Positions 1 to 10,496 of a DNA stretch of 64,000 nucleotides are shown one piece after another; the first letter of the stretch is position 1, and each line of letters begins with the position of its first letter. Position numbers and translations under genes: made by a program. Source of the DNA: Cryoendolithus antarcticus. Taxonomy: Eukaryota; Ascomycota; Dothideomycetes; Cladosporiales; Cladosporiaceae. Where the stretch lies: positions 496,001 to 560,000 of the forward strand of contig NAJO01000014.1 in NCBI GenBank assembly GCA_002077065.1, in the 5' to 3' direction. The notes beneath the pieces were generated by a model that had not been told where the DNA came from, did no database searches, and saw nothing but the letters and a program-made list of their open reading frames with translations.

Positions 1-1527
1 CTTCCACGTTTGATGTCCACCGAGACACGAACCTTGATGTGGTGACATGAAACCGCACTTGTTCTCGACATCGCTCAGCATCCCAGCCGTGCACTTTCGC
101 ATCTTACAGGCGATGCTACTGGCATATCACCACCGGCTTCATCAACGCTCCCTTAATCCCGGACAACCACTGCAGTACTGCCCGATGGGTCCCTAGGGCG
201 AGCGCGCCGATCATTGCCAATGGTGTCAATATCAACAGGGCGAGGGAGCCGCCCTGCAGACAGCATCTTCGGTTCGCATCGTTCGGGCGTCGACAGATGT
301 CAACGGCCGCCCCACGTTAGATGAGGTGCTTATTGCTATCCCCTGTCATCCAGCACACTACGGCCTGGTCATATCCACTCTGTCGCGTCGAGCGTGGTTC
401 CGAAGCATGGTCACCAGGATCCCCTCATGCAATGCACGATGGCACTTCCTGCGGCATTTGACGGATCATGGAACGCAAAACCCAGCACAAGCGATCGCAT
501 TGTGTCGAAAGTGCGCGGTGACAACTCTGTGACATTGGTCAGGATCGTTCCCCGGTTTGTGAGGCAGAGTGGCTTTTCATAAGGCCGCTCGGGGGCGCTA
601 GACTTCCATGCTGACACGCCGAAGTCGAATGGATCGTCGAGGCTGACGCAAAAACCGTTGTGATCTACTTTAACGGCTGTACGACCCGATGCAGATTGAG
701 GGCTGGCTGGCAGCGCTAGGTGAGGGATATCTCCGGGTCCGGCAGATGCCTTGCCTATCACAGTACTGTAAGCCATCGGCACTGCGTCCGGCAGGGTCCC
801 CGGTGGGATGGTCCCCTGCATAGTGAGACGTCTCGAGTTGTGTTCGAGGATCATGCTGTACGCGTCCTGCATAGAGGACTGTGAACGACATGCCCATTCC
901 CGCTGCACAGCCCTTCTACCGCCTTGATGCCCTCCTTCATAGTGCGAGCAATGGGCAGCAATTGGGTACCAGCGCCGTCCACACCATCCGCATCACTCTT
1001 TCATACTTCCCTCGGCGAGTCTGGGAGCTCTGTCTCCATAGACGTATCGAGATTTCGGTGCTTGGATCGACTCGCGGACACTGGGGACGTCCTTGGGGCG
1101 AGGTAATCAATCTTTCGTATATACGTTTCGTTGGTCTCTTCCATCTCGATGTCACGGTCTTTCTTTATCCATGTGTGAGCGGGTTCCCGAATCCTTCGAC
1201 AATCAATCTATGCGCATGCTGTGTCACGCGGTGCCCTCGACCTTTCCAAGTATGAGCTCATCAAAGGCACCAACTCCTTCGACCTATGCGCAGAATGAAA
1301 GTCGTCGATTGGTGACCTTGCCGCCCACGACACGTTTCGACGACTCGTTCGGATCACAGTAAGACTACGCTTCCTCTGACGAGCTCGATGACTAATACCA
1401 TCCAGGCTACGCTTCGCGCCATCACCCACAGATAATTCAGATCCATGGAGCGGCCCAAGATCCGTGACTGGCGCGAGGTTCGATGCTTTTCCTCCATTGA
1501 GCTATATCATACGTACTGACTTGTAGT
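1..1527. other. Left-edge stretch without a supported gene
   Basis: No recognisable gene is seen in this left edge. The longest ATG-started frame is on the minus strand, 872 down to 411 (about 153 codons), listed separately with low confidence. An ATG at 1445 opens a short frame that might be a first exon of the gene ending at 2408, but no convincing splice pair joins them in frame. Confidence 0.4.
411..872 (-). CDS. Possible orphan protein (low confidence)
   Basis: An uninterrupted ATG-started minus-strand frame of about 153 residues. I recognise no domain. The composition (Pro, Ser, Asn, mixed charge) is protein-like, but in DNA of this GC content a frame of this size can occur by chance. 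There is no clear signal peptide, repeat or membrane segment. It may also be an exon of a gene running off the left edge. Confidence 0.2.
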   Translation of the reverse strand: MQDAYSMILEHNSRRLTMQGTIPPGTLPDAVPMAYSTVIGKASAGPGDIPHLALPASPQSASGRTAVKVDHNGFCVSLDDPFDFGVSAWKSSAPERPYEKPLCLTNRGTILTNVTELSPRTFDTMRSLVLGFAFHDPSNAAGSAIVHCMRGSW

Positions 1528-1727
1528 GAAGCTACGCACCCCAGACACTCACAGCAGGAAGCCAGCCATGGGGAAATGAGGAATGGTACGCAGGTAGAAG
1601 GGGACCAGCGTTGCAAGACTCCTCAGCATGGAGCACATCCTCAGCAAACACGCAGTACCAACTCGGTCTACCCAACAGAGTCCCGGGTGATCCTTCATCA
1701 CCCTGGGGCAGTACATGGCCCCCTCCG

Positions 1728-2408
1728 ATGCTCCGCCGCAGTTCATCTGAGCACACCAGTCTCAGCCAGCTTCCAGCGTACTACACTGGCCCCAACCCAG
1801 ATAACAGCAAGGCCTACCCTCAACGCCGTCCATCCAATCGAGATGAGTTCGACGGACCTTCACAGCTTCTCGATAAGCCAGCAGATGCCGACTACGAGCC
1901 CAAGGAGGAAGATCTGCCACAACTGCCCATAACGCTCTACGCGCAAGAACAGGACGAGATCCTGACCCAGGTCAACGACCGCCTCTCCCAATGCGCCTAC
2001 GACTTCGTGGCCCGCTACCAATTCCCTATCCCGATCGAGCCAGACAAGCGACCGGTGCGCGTCCCAGGCGATCGTGAATGGTCTGAATGGGTCTACCTTC
2101 TCAAGCGCCTCGCGACCAAACGCCGCATACCAAGCAGGGTCCTCTACAATGGGCAGATCAAACAGCTGATCACTATTCTGGAGAATTCGCTCGAGATGCG
2201 CCACGCTGCCAAACACCAAAGTCGGCCGCTCAAGGATGACAGAAATGTATTGCAGTTGGTCAGCTCGGGCTTGCAGGTGGCGAAGATCGTGAAGGATGCG
2301 CCGGCGATGGGGTATTTGGATGCGCTGTACGTGAGGACGGAGATGTTGATAACGAGTCGAAGGGGCGGGACGGTGCAGGCCCAAGGGGCGGGATTCGGGG
2401 GAAGATAG
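1728..2408 (+). CDS. Conserved-looking hypothetical protein, 5' end unresolved
   Basis: I do not recognise the family. The frame encodes a hydrophilic, mostly alpha-helical protein: a Ser/Pro-rich N-terminal part, an acidic stretch (EPKEEDLP) and a C-terminal region of about 150 residues rich in Leu, Arg and Glu with no membrane segment or signal peptide. The first in-frame ATG is at 1728 (226 residues), and that is the start given. The frame stays open upstream to the stop at 1527 and reads as Trp/Gly/Ser-rich protein there, so the true N-terminus probably lies in an upstream exon, for example joined at the CAG acceptor ending at 1554. The stop is TAG at 2406. It converges on the HET-domain gene. 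Confidence 0.55.
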   Translation: MLRRSSSEHTSLSQLPAYYTGPNPDNSKAYPQRRPSNRDEFDGPSQLLDKPADADYEPKEEDLPQLPITLYAQEQDEILTQVNDRLSQCAYDFVARYQFPIPIEPDKRPVRVPGDREWSEWVYLLKRLATKRRIPSRVLYNGQIKQLITILENSLEMRHAAKHQSRPLKDDRNVLQLVSSGLQVAKIVKDAPAMGYLDALYVRTEMLITSRRGGTVQAQGAGFGGR

Positions 2409-3119
2409 GGCTGATGGACAGCCGCCATAGTGCACAGGACGGCGATCGAGACAAGCGTCACTAGGCGACAAAGTGTCAAGTCGAGAGAGCTACGAACATA
2501 GAGCGGAAGGGCTCCAGGGCCACGTCTTGGACGTCAGATCTGCATATAGTAACAGGTACAGTTTTGACTTTCGGGAAGCTGCCAAAGAGGAGTGCCTCGA
2601 ATCTGCGCACATCGGAAAAGTCATACATACTCCGCATACATAGGTCTGGCGAGCCGTGAACGTGCTACACTGTCGATGTTCCACAGTCTCTGGGAAATGG
2701 CACATCAACATAGTCACTGAGTCGCCTATGCTTAGGCTCTTAGGTCTCCCTCGCTGTTATAGATGGCTTCAATCTACTTGTTAGATGAGTGTTGCGAGAT
2801 ATCCCAGGGACGGAGCTAATATCCGAGGTTAGTATCGAGACGTGTGATGCCTTACGACCACGGCCGCTCACTGGTAGAGGGCCCGCGCCAAGTCAGAGCA
2901 TGCACCTTGAAATGCTGGCAGGCAGGTACGTGATGAGGCAGCCCCCTCTTGTGCATGTGTTCGCGGCACTAAGTGCTGCTTGCTGAGAACAGAATTCCTG
3001 ATGATCGGCTCTGTTTGCTTTGAAAGCTGGGGCGTTTGATCCCGATTTTCTCCTTTCTCGGCTTTTGCTTTCCCTGCTCGGCAGCCTTCAGGCGGCTATT
3101 ACATCCGCACCTATGTGTG
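2409..3119. other. Intergenic, convergent 3' ends
   Basis: About 710 bases between two convergent genes. It should hold both 3' untranslated regions. I see no gene, repeat or structured element. Confidence 0.5.
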
Positions 3120-5324
3120 TCATGCTAGTGTGACATTCATGGGGTGCCAGGGTATGCGCTTGTCCTCGACTTTGATCACTGAAGGGACCCGGTACGCAAT
3201 GCCGTTGCGAAATTGAACCAGCAGAAGAGTAGCTTCACCTCTCCAACTGCCAATGCGCAGAAATGACAACGTGTCGTGTTGCAGCGCCCTCCAAGCCGAT
3301 TCCAACCTGATGTCGGTCAGAATTGTGCTCATGGCGTTGTCCAGGGAAACATCGTATAGTGCACCCGAGCCTACCAAGGCTTTCTTAGGCGCCTGGGACA
3401 CGTACAAGTGGGCAACATAACTTCGGAAGCGCAGGCAGTAGCCGCTAAGAGAAGGACGTGTCAGCACAAACTGCAGGAGCTCAGAAGAGGCCAGTAGGTC
3501 TTGTTGAAGAGTGTTCAGTCCATATCTGTGATTCGGGCAGGGGCTTGTGTATCGACAGCTGCCCGGCCGCTGTGCACATGCGATGGTCCTGTGTTCAATT
3601 TCCCCCTCCGCCGTAGCCCAAATGGCGAAGACGTCCACTGGCACTACTGAGTGATACTTCCCGGGGAATTGTTGCAACACTACGTTTGGTGACAACCAGG
3701 CAAGCCACGTCCAGGAAGGGAACGTAGTTTGCGGCTCTATGATCGTCTTGTCCTTCGTATCGCTACGGGAGTGAGTTCGCTGGGCATTCCAACACAGAGC
3801 GTCCGTGAAAAAATCACACGGCAAGCCATAATGCGAGTCTCCAATGGTCTTGAGTATTCCCTCGATGGCAGCTAACGAGTCGCTATGATATCGTAGTCTA
3901 CGACACTGGTAGTTCCGCACGAGCTCGTCGTACCTCGCAGTGGCGGGTTCCGAAGACCCAATGAGATGATCGTACCCTCGAAACTTGGTTTCAAGAAATC
4001 GTGTTGATGCACGCACTTCTCGATACTCTGTGATGCCGGCAGCGGTGACATCTCCGCCACGCGCCGAAATGGTGTCTTCGTACCAGACTACACCTCCTTG
4101 ACACATGAAGAAAGCCTGTGCCGCGGTGTACATAATCATGCAATCGGAAAGTGCATATTCTTGAAGCGTCCAGCCCCGGCTCCACCAGTCGCAATATCCG
4201 ATCATCTCAAGCACACCAGGCACACGGTTGATCAGACTGAAATTTGCAGTCTGGTAGGAACGTTGTCTATCTTCTCTACGTGCGCTTTCCACGCCAGGTA
4301 TGCCAGAGTGGACCGAGGTCGCAGTACTTACAAGTGTAGCTTCTGCTTGACGATATATCAGTCCCATGTTCGCGATTTGGATTTCGCGATCTGAATCATC
4401 GTCCTGCACGATGCACAGCGCGTCTACCCAAAGATGTTCGAAGCCAAGTGAGACTGCCGCCGAGAGCGCATCTTTGATAGTGAGCGGGAGGTCAACACCT
4501 TCTGCGAAGAGGGCTTCGGGTTGCATAAGCTGTGCGTGTCGGGCTTTCGTCAGCATAAGCTGCGGTGCGGAGCCCCAGACATAGCTCAGCGCCACATACG
4601 GCGGCTTGATATGCGGCTCAGGATGTTCTCGAATGCAACGCTTGGTAGCGTCGATGGTCCGAAAGGTCCATTTCTGTTGTGGAGAATCGGCGAAAGGCTG
4701 TGGCATCAGTGCCGACGCTGAACTGCTAAGCCGGTCGGTATACCTGTGGCGATGATCCCTTTGACAGCTTGCGAGCCACGTCCTGCCAATAGCAGGGTCG
4801 AAGTATGGCCCGACACAACGACCGCCCACATACACCTCCGGATTGCTGTGCCGTTCAAACGCAAGAACTACGAGACGTCCGCCACCAGTCACCACCAGAT
4901 CATACATCTCAAATGGAGCACGGCTTGTACCATACTTCACGGGGGCGTTACCCTTCTTGTAACTGATCCGCTCGCCATTGGCGACCAGGGTAAGTTCGAT
5001 CTCTGACTCCGAACCGCCATTGTCCGTGGTGGTGGCAGCCAGATTAGCATGTTCATACCGGTCGAAAAGGTAGGCACAGAAGTCACACGTTAGAGCGGCC
5101 GCTTCCAGCACTTCGCACGATGCCCAAACGTGCCTAATCTTAGATTTCTCGAGCTCGTTATAATATCGCGGGAGTGACCGATCGTTGACGCGTTCAAACC
5201 CTCTAACGACATCGCAGGCACCGCAACTGCTTTCGCATAACCGCGCTAAAGTATCAGCAGGCAGAAGTCTTTCGGCGGTGTCTGTGGACGACCCATAGTG
5301 ACCACTTCGGATTGATGAGTCCAT
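3120..5324 (-). CDS. Heterokaryon-incompatibility (HET) domain protein
   Basis: A single-exon gene of 734 residues counted from the ATG at 5324; the frame extends further upstream but without an ATG. The HET core starts near residue 243 with PPYVALSYVWG and continues through LPLTIKDAL, LWVDALCIVQDD and the INMGLIY-like segment, the order known for HET domains. A Cys-rich N-terminal region (about residues 30-90) precedes it, as in many long fungal HET proteins. Some family members trigger cell death when unlike hyphae fuse; most, including probably this one, have no tested role. No NACHT or NB-ARC motif is visible, so it is a stand-alone HET protein. It is head-to-head with the thioesterase-like gene at 5969. 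Confidence 0.88.
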   Translation of the reverse strand: MDSSIRSGHYGSSTDTAERLLPADTLARLCESSCGACDVVRGFERVNDRSLPRYYNELEKSKIRHVWASCEVLEAAALTCDFCAYLFDRYEHANLAATTTDNGGSESEIELTLVANGERISYKKGNAPVKYGTSRAPFEMYDLVVTGGGRLVVLAFERHSNPEVYVGGRCVGPYFDPAIGRTWLASCQRDHRHRYTDRLSSSASALMPQPFADSPQQKWTFRTIDATKRCIREHPEPHIKPPYVALSYVWGSAPQLMLTKARHAQLMQPEALFAEGVDLPLTIKDALSAAVSLGFEHLWVDALCIVQDDDSDREIQIANMGLIYRQAEATLVSTATSVHSGIPGVESARREDRQRSYQTANFSLINRVPGVLEMIGYCDWWSRGWTLQEYALSDCMIMYTAAQAFFMCQGGVVWYEDTISARGGDVTAAGITEYREVRASTRFLETKFRGYDHLIGSSEPATARYDELVRNYQCRRLRYHSDSLAAIEGILKTIGDSHYGLPCDFFTDALCWNAQRTHSRSDTKDKTIIEPQTTFPSWTWLAWLSPNVVLQQFPGKYHSVVPVDVFAIWATAEGEIEHRTIACAQRPGSCRYTSPCPNHRYGLNTLQQDLLASSELLQFVLTRPSLSGYCLRFRSYVAHLYVSQAPKKALVGSGALYDVSLDNAMSTILTDIRLESAWRALQHDTLSFLRIGSWRGEATLLLVQFRNGIAYRVPSVIKVEDKRIPWHPMNVTLA

Positions 5325-5968
5325 GACCGCTGTATCTGGCCATGCTCTGACGAGGCATGTACAGGCGAAGTCGAGATGCCCGAGCGAGCGCTTCAAGACC
5401 GCGAAGGATGACTGTATGTTCCAGTAGGCTTCGGCAGGTCCGTAACGAGTGTCGGTTTACCTGTTGTACTAATGTTGACGAGAAGACGCAGCGTGGCGCA
5501 GTACAACAGATCATGTCCAATCGGAGTCTCGGCGGCGCCGCCAGGCTTGGGCCAGATATCACGGGCAACATTATCTATGATCATGGTCCATGATCATGGT
5601 GCATGAATGGGATTAGGACCAGGGCCCTCCTTCTCTAGGGAGCACAAGTGTGGTCGTGCACCTCCTCTGTCTACTGCGTCGATATCCCTTGGCATTCAGC
5701 CCTACGACGTATCGAGAGCCGAGGCTTCGGTACAGTATCAATGGCTTTGATGAGTGAACATGTATCGAAAAACTACTTCCTTGCGTAATGCCTAAGTCCC
5801 AATTTTCGAGTCTGCCTTAAACGTTTCGATCTCCTTGTGTATCTCAGGACGTGAGTCCGACCGACGATCAAACACTTTGAAGCCATATCTTTGAGAGCTT
5901 TCGCTGTACTTCCCGGAATTCCTGGTGACCAAGAAGGATTCTAGCCCCGTGTAATATCTGGGAGCACG
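5325..5968. other. Divergent promoter region, HET gene / thioesterase gene
   Basis: About 640 bases between two divergent start codons. It holds a perfect inverted repeat at 5577-5597 (listed separately). No further gene is seen. Confidence 0.5.
5577..5602. repeat. Inverted plus direct repeat in divergent promoter
   Basis: ATGATCATGG, one spacer base, then CCATGATCAT: a perfect 10-bp inverted repeat (5577-5597). The same bases also form a near-perfect tandem 13-bp direct repeat (5577-5589 and 5590-5602, one mismatch). It lies 253 bases upstream of the HET ATG and 367 upstream of the thioesterase ATG. It could be a dimeric factor site; that is inference. Confidence 0.6.
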
Positions 5969-6943
5969 ATGGATCCTTCAACCTCCTTCCACGCCGCAAC
6001 AACTCCTACCCAAACGTCTCCCAACATCTACACAGCTGACTTCAACCCGTCCTGGACAATCGGCATAGTCCCACACGGCGGCTACGTAACAGCAGTCTTC
6101 CTCCGCGTTGTCCGTCTACACTTCGACACAACGCTGAAGAAGCAAAACCAACCTCACACCCTCACCTTGCACCTTGATTTCCTCCGGCGAACCCAGATCG
6201 GACTCGCAGACTTCGTGGTGAAGGACGTGAAACTCGGGCGACAGACGAGTGTAGTGCATGTCACGCTCAGTCAAGACGGAAGGGAGGAGGTGGTAGGCTA
6301 TGTGACTAACTCAAACCTGAGCACGGAGACGGGCGTGACCTTCGCAACGAAATGGGCACTATCACCGCCAGCGCCTGCAGCAGATGTAAGCAAATTCGAC
6401 AGGGACGCTGATCCCATCTGGGGTGAACGGCACTCCTGGCCCTTCTCCGATTTCCGCAAAGCCACACGCGGCATTCGGTCGATGTTCCCTCGCGGCGGTC
6501 AAGTAGCGCAGAACATCGTCGACGAGTGGCTCTGCCTACGAAACGGCGAGAATTGGACGCAAGAATTGCTCGGGTCCATCGTAGACACCTTCCCGCAAGT
6601 GCTTGAGCACTATGTGCTAGGCTATGATCCCTACAGCGTTGAGCTGGAGAAGCGATTGAAGCCCGGGGAGCTGGAGAAGCAGATGAGCGATAGTGGAGCG
6701 AAGATGTGGTATCCCACGGTCTTGCTGAATCTGGAGGTCAAGAAGGCGTTGCCCGTGGAGGGAGTGAAGTGGCTGTTCGTGCGATTGCAGGCGAAGCAGA
6801 TCAAGAATGGCAGATTCGACCTGGAAATCATTGTCATGGACGCTGAGGGTGATCTTGTGGCACTAAGTCATCATGTTTGCTTTGCTGTGGACTCTGCGAG
6901 GAATCTTGCGGTGAGGAGGAAGGATGGGGAGGCGAAGTTGTAG
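5969..6943 (+). CDS. Hotdog-fold thioesterase-like protein
   Basis: A single exon of 324 residues starting at an ATG. The N-terminal half shows the double-hotdog acyl-CoA thioesterase-like (4HBT_3/TesB-like) pattern: FNPSWTIGIVPHGGYVTAVF near residues 25-45, then HTLTLHLDFLRRTQIG and VKLGRQTSVVHVTLSQ. The second hotdog ends with LEIIVMDAEGDLVALSHH near the C-terminus. Fungal members are presumed to hydrolyse acyl-CoA or bind acyl substrates, but the substrate is not evident here. There is no signal peptide and no C-terminal SKL-type peroxisome signal (the end is GEAKL), so a cytosolic location is likeliest. Confidence 0.8.
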   Translation: MDPSTSFHAATTPTQTSPNIYTADFNPSWTIGIVPHGGYVTAVFLRVVRLHFDTTLKKQNQPHTLTLHLDFLRRTQIGLADFVVKDVKLGRQTSVVHVTLSQDGREEVVGYVTNSNLSTETGVTFATKWALSPPAPAADVSKFDRDADPIWGERHSWPFSDFRKATRGIRSMFPRGGQVAQNIVDEWLCLRNGENWTQELLGSIVDTFPQVLEHYVLGYDPYSVELEKRLKPGELEKQMSDSGAKMWYPTVLLNLEVKKALPVEGVKWLFVRLQAKQIKNGRFDLEIIVMDAEGDLVALSHHVCFAVDSARNLAVRRKDGEAKL

Positions 6944-7478
6944 AGTGTGTATAGAGATGTACCAATGCACTTATGGCGGCCTAGTCAGGAGTCGTAGGTA
7001 CCTCAAACAGCCTGGTCTTGTAAGGATGATCTTGCAAAAGTGACGAAAGTCGTCAAACACCGGCGAGCTCATGGAGGTGGAGTTCGCTGAGAGGACTGTT
7101 TTGCGTGGGTGAAGAGAGAAAGAAATCGCCTGCTTGCATTACCTTGCCATGTATGGACGCTTCCCTTGTCGTTCTGCACAAGATGCTGACGATGCTCTCT
7201 CGAGAGGTCGGTCCTGTGGCACACTCCTAATCATCACTGACGCGAAGAGTGGACTTGTGTGTTGTTGTGTGCGCGGGAGAAAGTATCTGAGACTTTGCTG
7301 ACTTTCGACGCTGCACTGACCCGTCACTCGCCGCGGGGATGCCATGAGCTCGAATCCATGATCTGATCTCGAATGATGCATGCCGAGTGATGTACCTGCA
7401 TGTAACTGTAGAAGCATTGATGTCTTGATTAGCACTGCATAACTTTGTTCATTCACTTCCTCACCGTCACTCCTTCCC
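6944..7478. other. Intergenic upstream of aminopeptidase
   Basis: About 535 bases holding the 3' end of the thioesterase gene and the promoter of the aminopeptidase gene. No gene or repeat is seen. Confidence 0.5.
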
Positions 7479-10394
7479 ATGAGGTCTTTCCTCCGACTGC
7501 GAGCCACATCAGCTGCCCGCCAATACCCCGCCACCACGACTCGGACCTTCCTCACTGAGACAGCGCCATACAACTCTCACGGCATAGGCAGTGTGCGCAG
7601 GATCAGCAGCACCACGTATACATTGCTGCAGCCTCGAAGTCAATCTAAGAGTACTCATAAACCTCTTCGTAATCCTCAATCTCGGACTACACTTTCTCCT
7701 ACCCAACGAAGACACTGCTCCCATCGCCGCAACATGTGTCGTCAACACCGCGAGGCGGACACCACGGGGTCCAGCTTGGACATCAGTAAGGGACGACAAG
7801 TGTTGCCGAAGAACGTAAAGCCACTCCACTATGACTTGACCCTCGAGCCGAACTTTGAGAACTTCACGTACGAGGGAACGGTGGTGATCGAGTTGGACGT
7901 CGTAGAGGACACCAAGAGCATATCTCTCAATACCCTCGAGCTGGACATTCATTCGACGAAGATCACATCTGGAGACACAACAGTCACGTCTTCGCCAACC
8001 CTATCCTTCGACGAGGATAGCCAGACGACGAAGATCGAGTTCAATGATACGATCCCCGCTGGCCGGAAGGCGACCTTGACGCAGAGGTTCACGGGTACGC
8101 TGAACGACAAGATGGCTGGATTCTACCGCTCCTCGTACAAAGGCGCAGACGGCAAGGACGCATACCTTGCTACAACGCAGATGGAGGCCACAGATGCGCG
8201 AAGAGCTTTCCCTTGCTTCGACGAGCCAGCATTGAAGGCGACATACACTGTTACTTTGATCGCGGACGAGAAGATGACATGTCTGAGCAACATGGACGTT
8301 GCGAGCGAGAAGGCAATAGAGGCTGCAAGCTCGGGGCCGAAACGGAAGGCGGTGACGTTCAATAAGACACCACTCATGTCGACGTACCTGCTTGCTTTCA
8401 TCGTTGGAGAGCTGAAGGTGTACGAGACGAACGAATTTCGCGTGCCCGTGCGGGTCTTCTGCACACCGGACAAGGAGATCGAGCACAGTCATTTCTCTGC
8501 TAAGCTTGGCGCTCAGACGCTCAAGTTCTACGAGGAGCAATTCGATAGCAAGTTTCCGCTACCGAAGATGGACATGGTGGCAATTCCCGACTTCGCGGCA
8601 GGAGCCATGGAGAACTGGGGTCTGGTCACCTACCGAGTGGTAGACCTACTGCTTGACGAGAAGAACTCGAGTGCATCGACCAAGCAGCGTATCGCTGAGG
8701 TTGTGCAGCACGAGCTAGCACATCAGTGGTTCGGCAACTTGGTGACCATGGACTTCTGGGATGGACTGTGGCTCAACGAGGGCTTCGCAACCTGGATGTC
8801 GTGGTACTCATGCAACATCTTCTACCCAGAGTGGAATGTGTGGCAGAGCTACGTGACTGACAACTTGCAATCAGCCCTCGGTCTCGACTCGTTGCGAAGC
8901 TCGCATCCGATCGAAGTGCCAGTGAAGCGTGCCGACGAGATCAACCAGATCTTCGATGCCATCTCCTACTCGAAAGGCTCCTGCGTCATTCGCATGATCT
9001 CTAAATACCTTGGTGAAGACGTCTTCATGGAAGGTATCCGACGATACCTCAAGAAACACGCTTACGGCAACACACAGACCGAGGACCTCTGGGCTGCGCT
9101 TAGTGACGCAAGCGGCAAAGACGTCGAGCGCGTAGCAGACATCTGGACGAAGAACATTGGCTTCCCCGTCGTGACAGTCACGGAGAATACCAAAGACTCT
9201 ACCATCCACGTGAAGCAGAACCGCTTCCTCCGGACTGCTGATGTCAAGCCCGAAGAAGACAAGACGCTCTTCCCCGTCATCCTTGGTCTCCGCACAAAGG
9301 ACGGTATCAATGAAGACCTCACGCTCAACGACCGCGAAGCAGACTTCAAAGTCCCCGACCTCGACTTCTACAAGATCAACGCAGACCACTCGGGCATCTA
9401 CCGCACATCATATACGCCGCGGCGCCTTGCAAAGCTAGGCGAGAACGCGAAGGCCGGGCTTCTCACCGTCGAAGACCGTGCTGGTATGATCGCCGATGCT
9501 GGTGCATTGTCGGCAGCAGGCTATAGCAAGACTTCCGGTCTGCTTTCACTTGTCAAGTCTTTCGATGCGGAGCCCGACTTCGTCGTCTGGGACGAACTCA
9601 CAGCCCGCATCGGCGCTATTCGGAGCGCCTGGATCTTCGAATCACAAGAAAAGAAAGATGCGCTCCGTACCTTCCAGCGTGATCTCGTAGCCAAGAAATC
9701 GCACGAGCTAGGCTGGGAGTTCAAGTCAGATGATGGACACATTGAGCAGCAGTTCAAAGCCCTGCTCTTCGGCGCCGCGGCTTCAGCAGGTGATGAGAAG
9801 ACGAAGGCAGCAGCGTTCGAGATGTTCGAGAGATTCACATCTGGCGATCGCTCGGCTCTGCACCCCAACTTGCGCTCATCAGTCTACGCCGTCGTCCTCC
9901 GCTACGGCGGCACGAAGGAATACGACGCGCTCGTGCATGAATACACCACTGCCGCCACCTCTGATGAGCGAAACGCTGCGCTGCGATCCCTCGGCCGCGC
10001 GCAGAGTCCGGAGCTGATTCAGCGGACGCTCGCGTACTCGCTTTCCCCGCAAGTCAAGGAGCAGGATGTCTATCTTCCTCTCGCCGGGCTGAGAGCGCAC
10101 AAAGAGGGTATTGAGGCATTCTGGGCGTGGATGAAGGAGAACTGGGAGACGTTGCGGAAGAAGATGCCACCTAGCTTTACGCTTTTGGGGAGTACGGTGA
10201 GCATGGCTACGAGTGGGTTTACGAAGCAGGAGCAGCTTGAAGATGTTGAGGCGTTCTTCAAGGAACGGTCGACGAAGGGCTTTGACCGCAATCTTGCTCA
10301 GAGTATCGATGCGGTGCGGGCTAAGATTGGCTGGTTGGAGAGGGATGGGAAGGATGTTGAGGACTGGCTCAAGGCTGAGAAGTACTTGAAGTAG
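7479..10394 (+). CDS. APE2: M1-family zinc aminopeptidase (Ape2/Aap1, puromycin-sensitive type)
   Basis: A single exon of 971 residues. The substrate exopeptidase motif GAMENWG is at residues 375-381. The zinc site HELAH spans 411-415, with the third ligand E434 in WLNEGFATW, exactly the HExxH-x18-E spacing of family M1. The ERAP1-like C-terminal domain follows and ends with EDWLKAEKYLK. The enzyme removes N-terminal residues from peptides. Residues 1-85 are basic, Ser/Thr-rich and almost free of acidic residues, like a mitochondrial presequence. A second ATG at 7734 (residue 86) begins a protein that aligns with the conserved start, so two forms, mitochondrial and cytosolic, are possible. 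No key residue is missing. Confidence 0.95.
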   Translation: MRSFLRLRATSAARQYPATTTRTFLTETAPYNSHGIGSVRRISSTTYTLLQPRSQSKSTHKPLRNPQSRTTLSPTQRRHCSHRRNMCRQHREADTTGSSLDISKGRQVLPKNVKPLHYDLTLEPNFENFTYEGTVVIELDVVEDTKSISLNTLELDIHSTKITSGDTTVTSSPTLSFDEDSQTTKIEFNDTIPAGRKATLTQRFTGTLNDKMAGFYRSSYKGADGKDAYLATTQMEATDARRAFPCFDEPALKATYTVTLIADEKMTCLSNMDVASEKAIEAASSGPKRKAVTFNKTPLMSTYLLAFIVGELKVYETNEFRVPVRVFCTPDKEIEHSHFSAKLGAQTLKFYEEQFDSKFPLPKMDMVAIPDFAAGAMENWGLVTYRVVDLLLDEKNSSASTKQRIAEVVQHELAHQWFGNLVTMDFWDGLWLNEGFATWMSWYSCNIFYPEWNVWQSYVTDNLQSALGLDSLRSSHPIEVPVKRADEINQIFDAISYSKGSCVIRMISKYLGEDVFMEGIRRYLKKHAYGNTQTEDLWAALSDASGKDVERVADIWTKNIGFPVVTVTENTKDSTIHVKQNRFLRTADVKPEEDKTLFPVILGLRTKDGINEDLTLNDREADFKVPDLDFYKINADHSGIYRTSYTPRRLAKLGENAKAGLLTVEDRAGMIADAGALSAAGYSKTSGLLSLVKSFDAEPDFVVWDELTARIGAIRSAWIFESQEKKDALRTFQRDLVAKKSHELGWEFKSDDGHIEQQFKALLFGAAASAGDEKTKAAAFEMFERFTSGDRSALHPNLRSSVYAVVLRYGGTKEYDALVHEYTTAATSDERNAALRSLGRAQSPELIQRTLAYSLSPQVKEQDVYLPLAGLRAHKEGIEAFWAWMKENWETLRKKMPPSFTLLGSTVSMATSGFTKQEQLEDVEAFFKERSTKGFDRNLAQSIDAVRAKIGWLERDGKDVEDWLKAEKYLK

Positions 10395-10496
10395 AGTCTC
10401 TCCTGGTGAGGTATAGAACTCGCGTCTGGGGTATATAGCTGTATACATCAATCGTCCCCTCAATCATCATTCATCCCCCTCCCACCTCCTGACGCC

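Noticed and set aside
8001..8540. Long antisense frames over the aminopeptidase and other well-conserved genes
   Set aside because: They are shadows of strongly biased codon use on the coding strand and have no motifs of their own.
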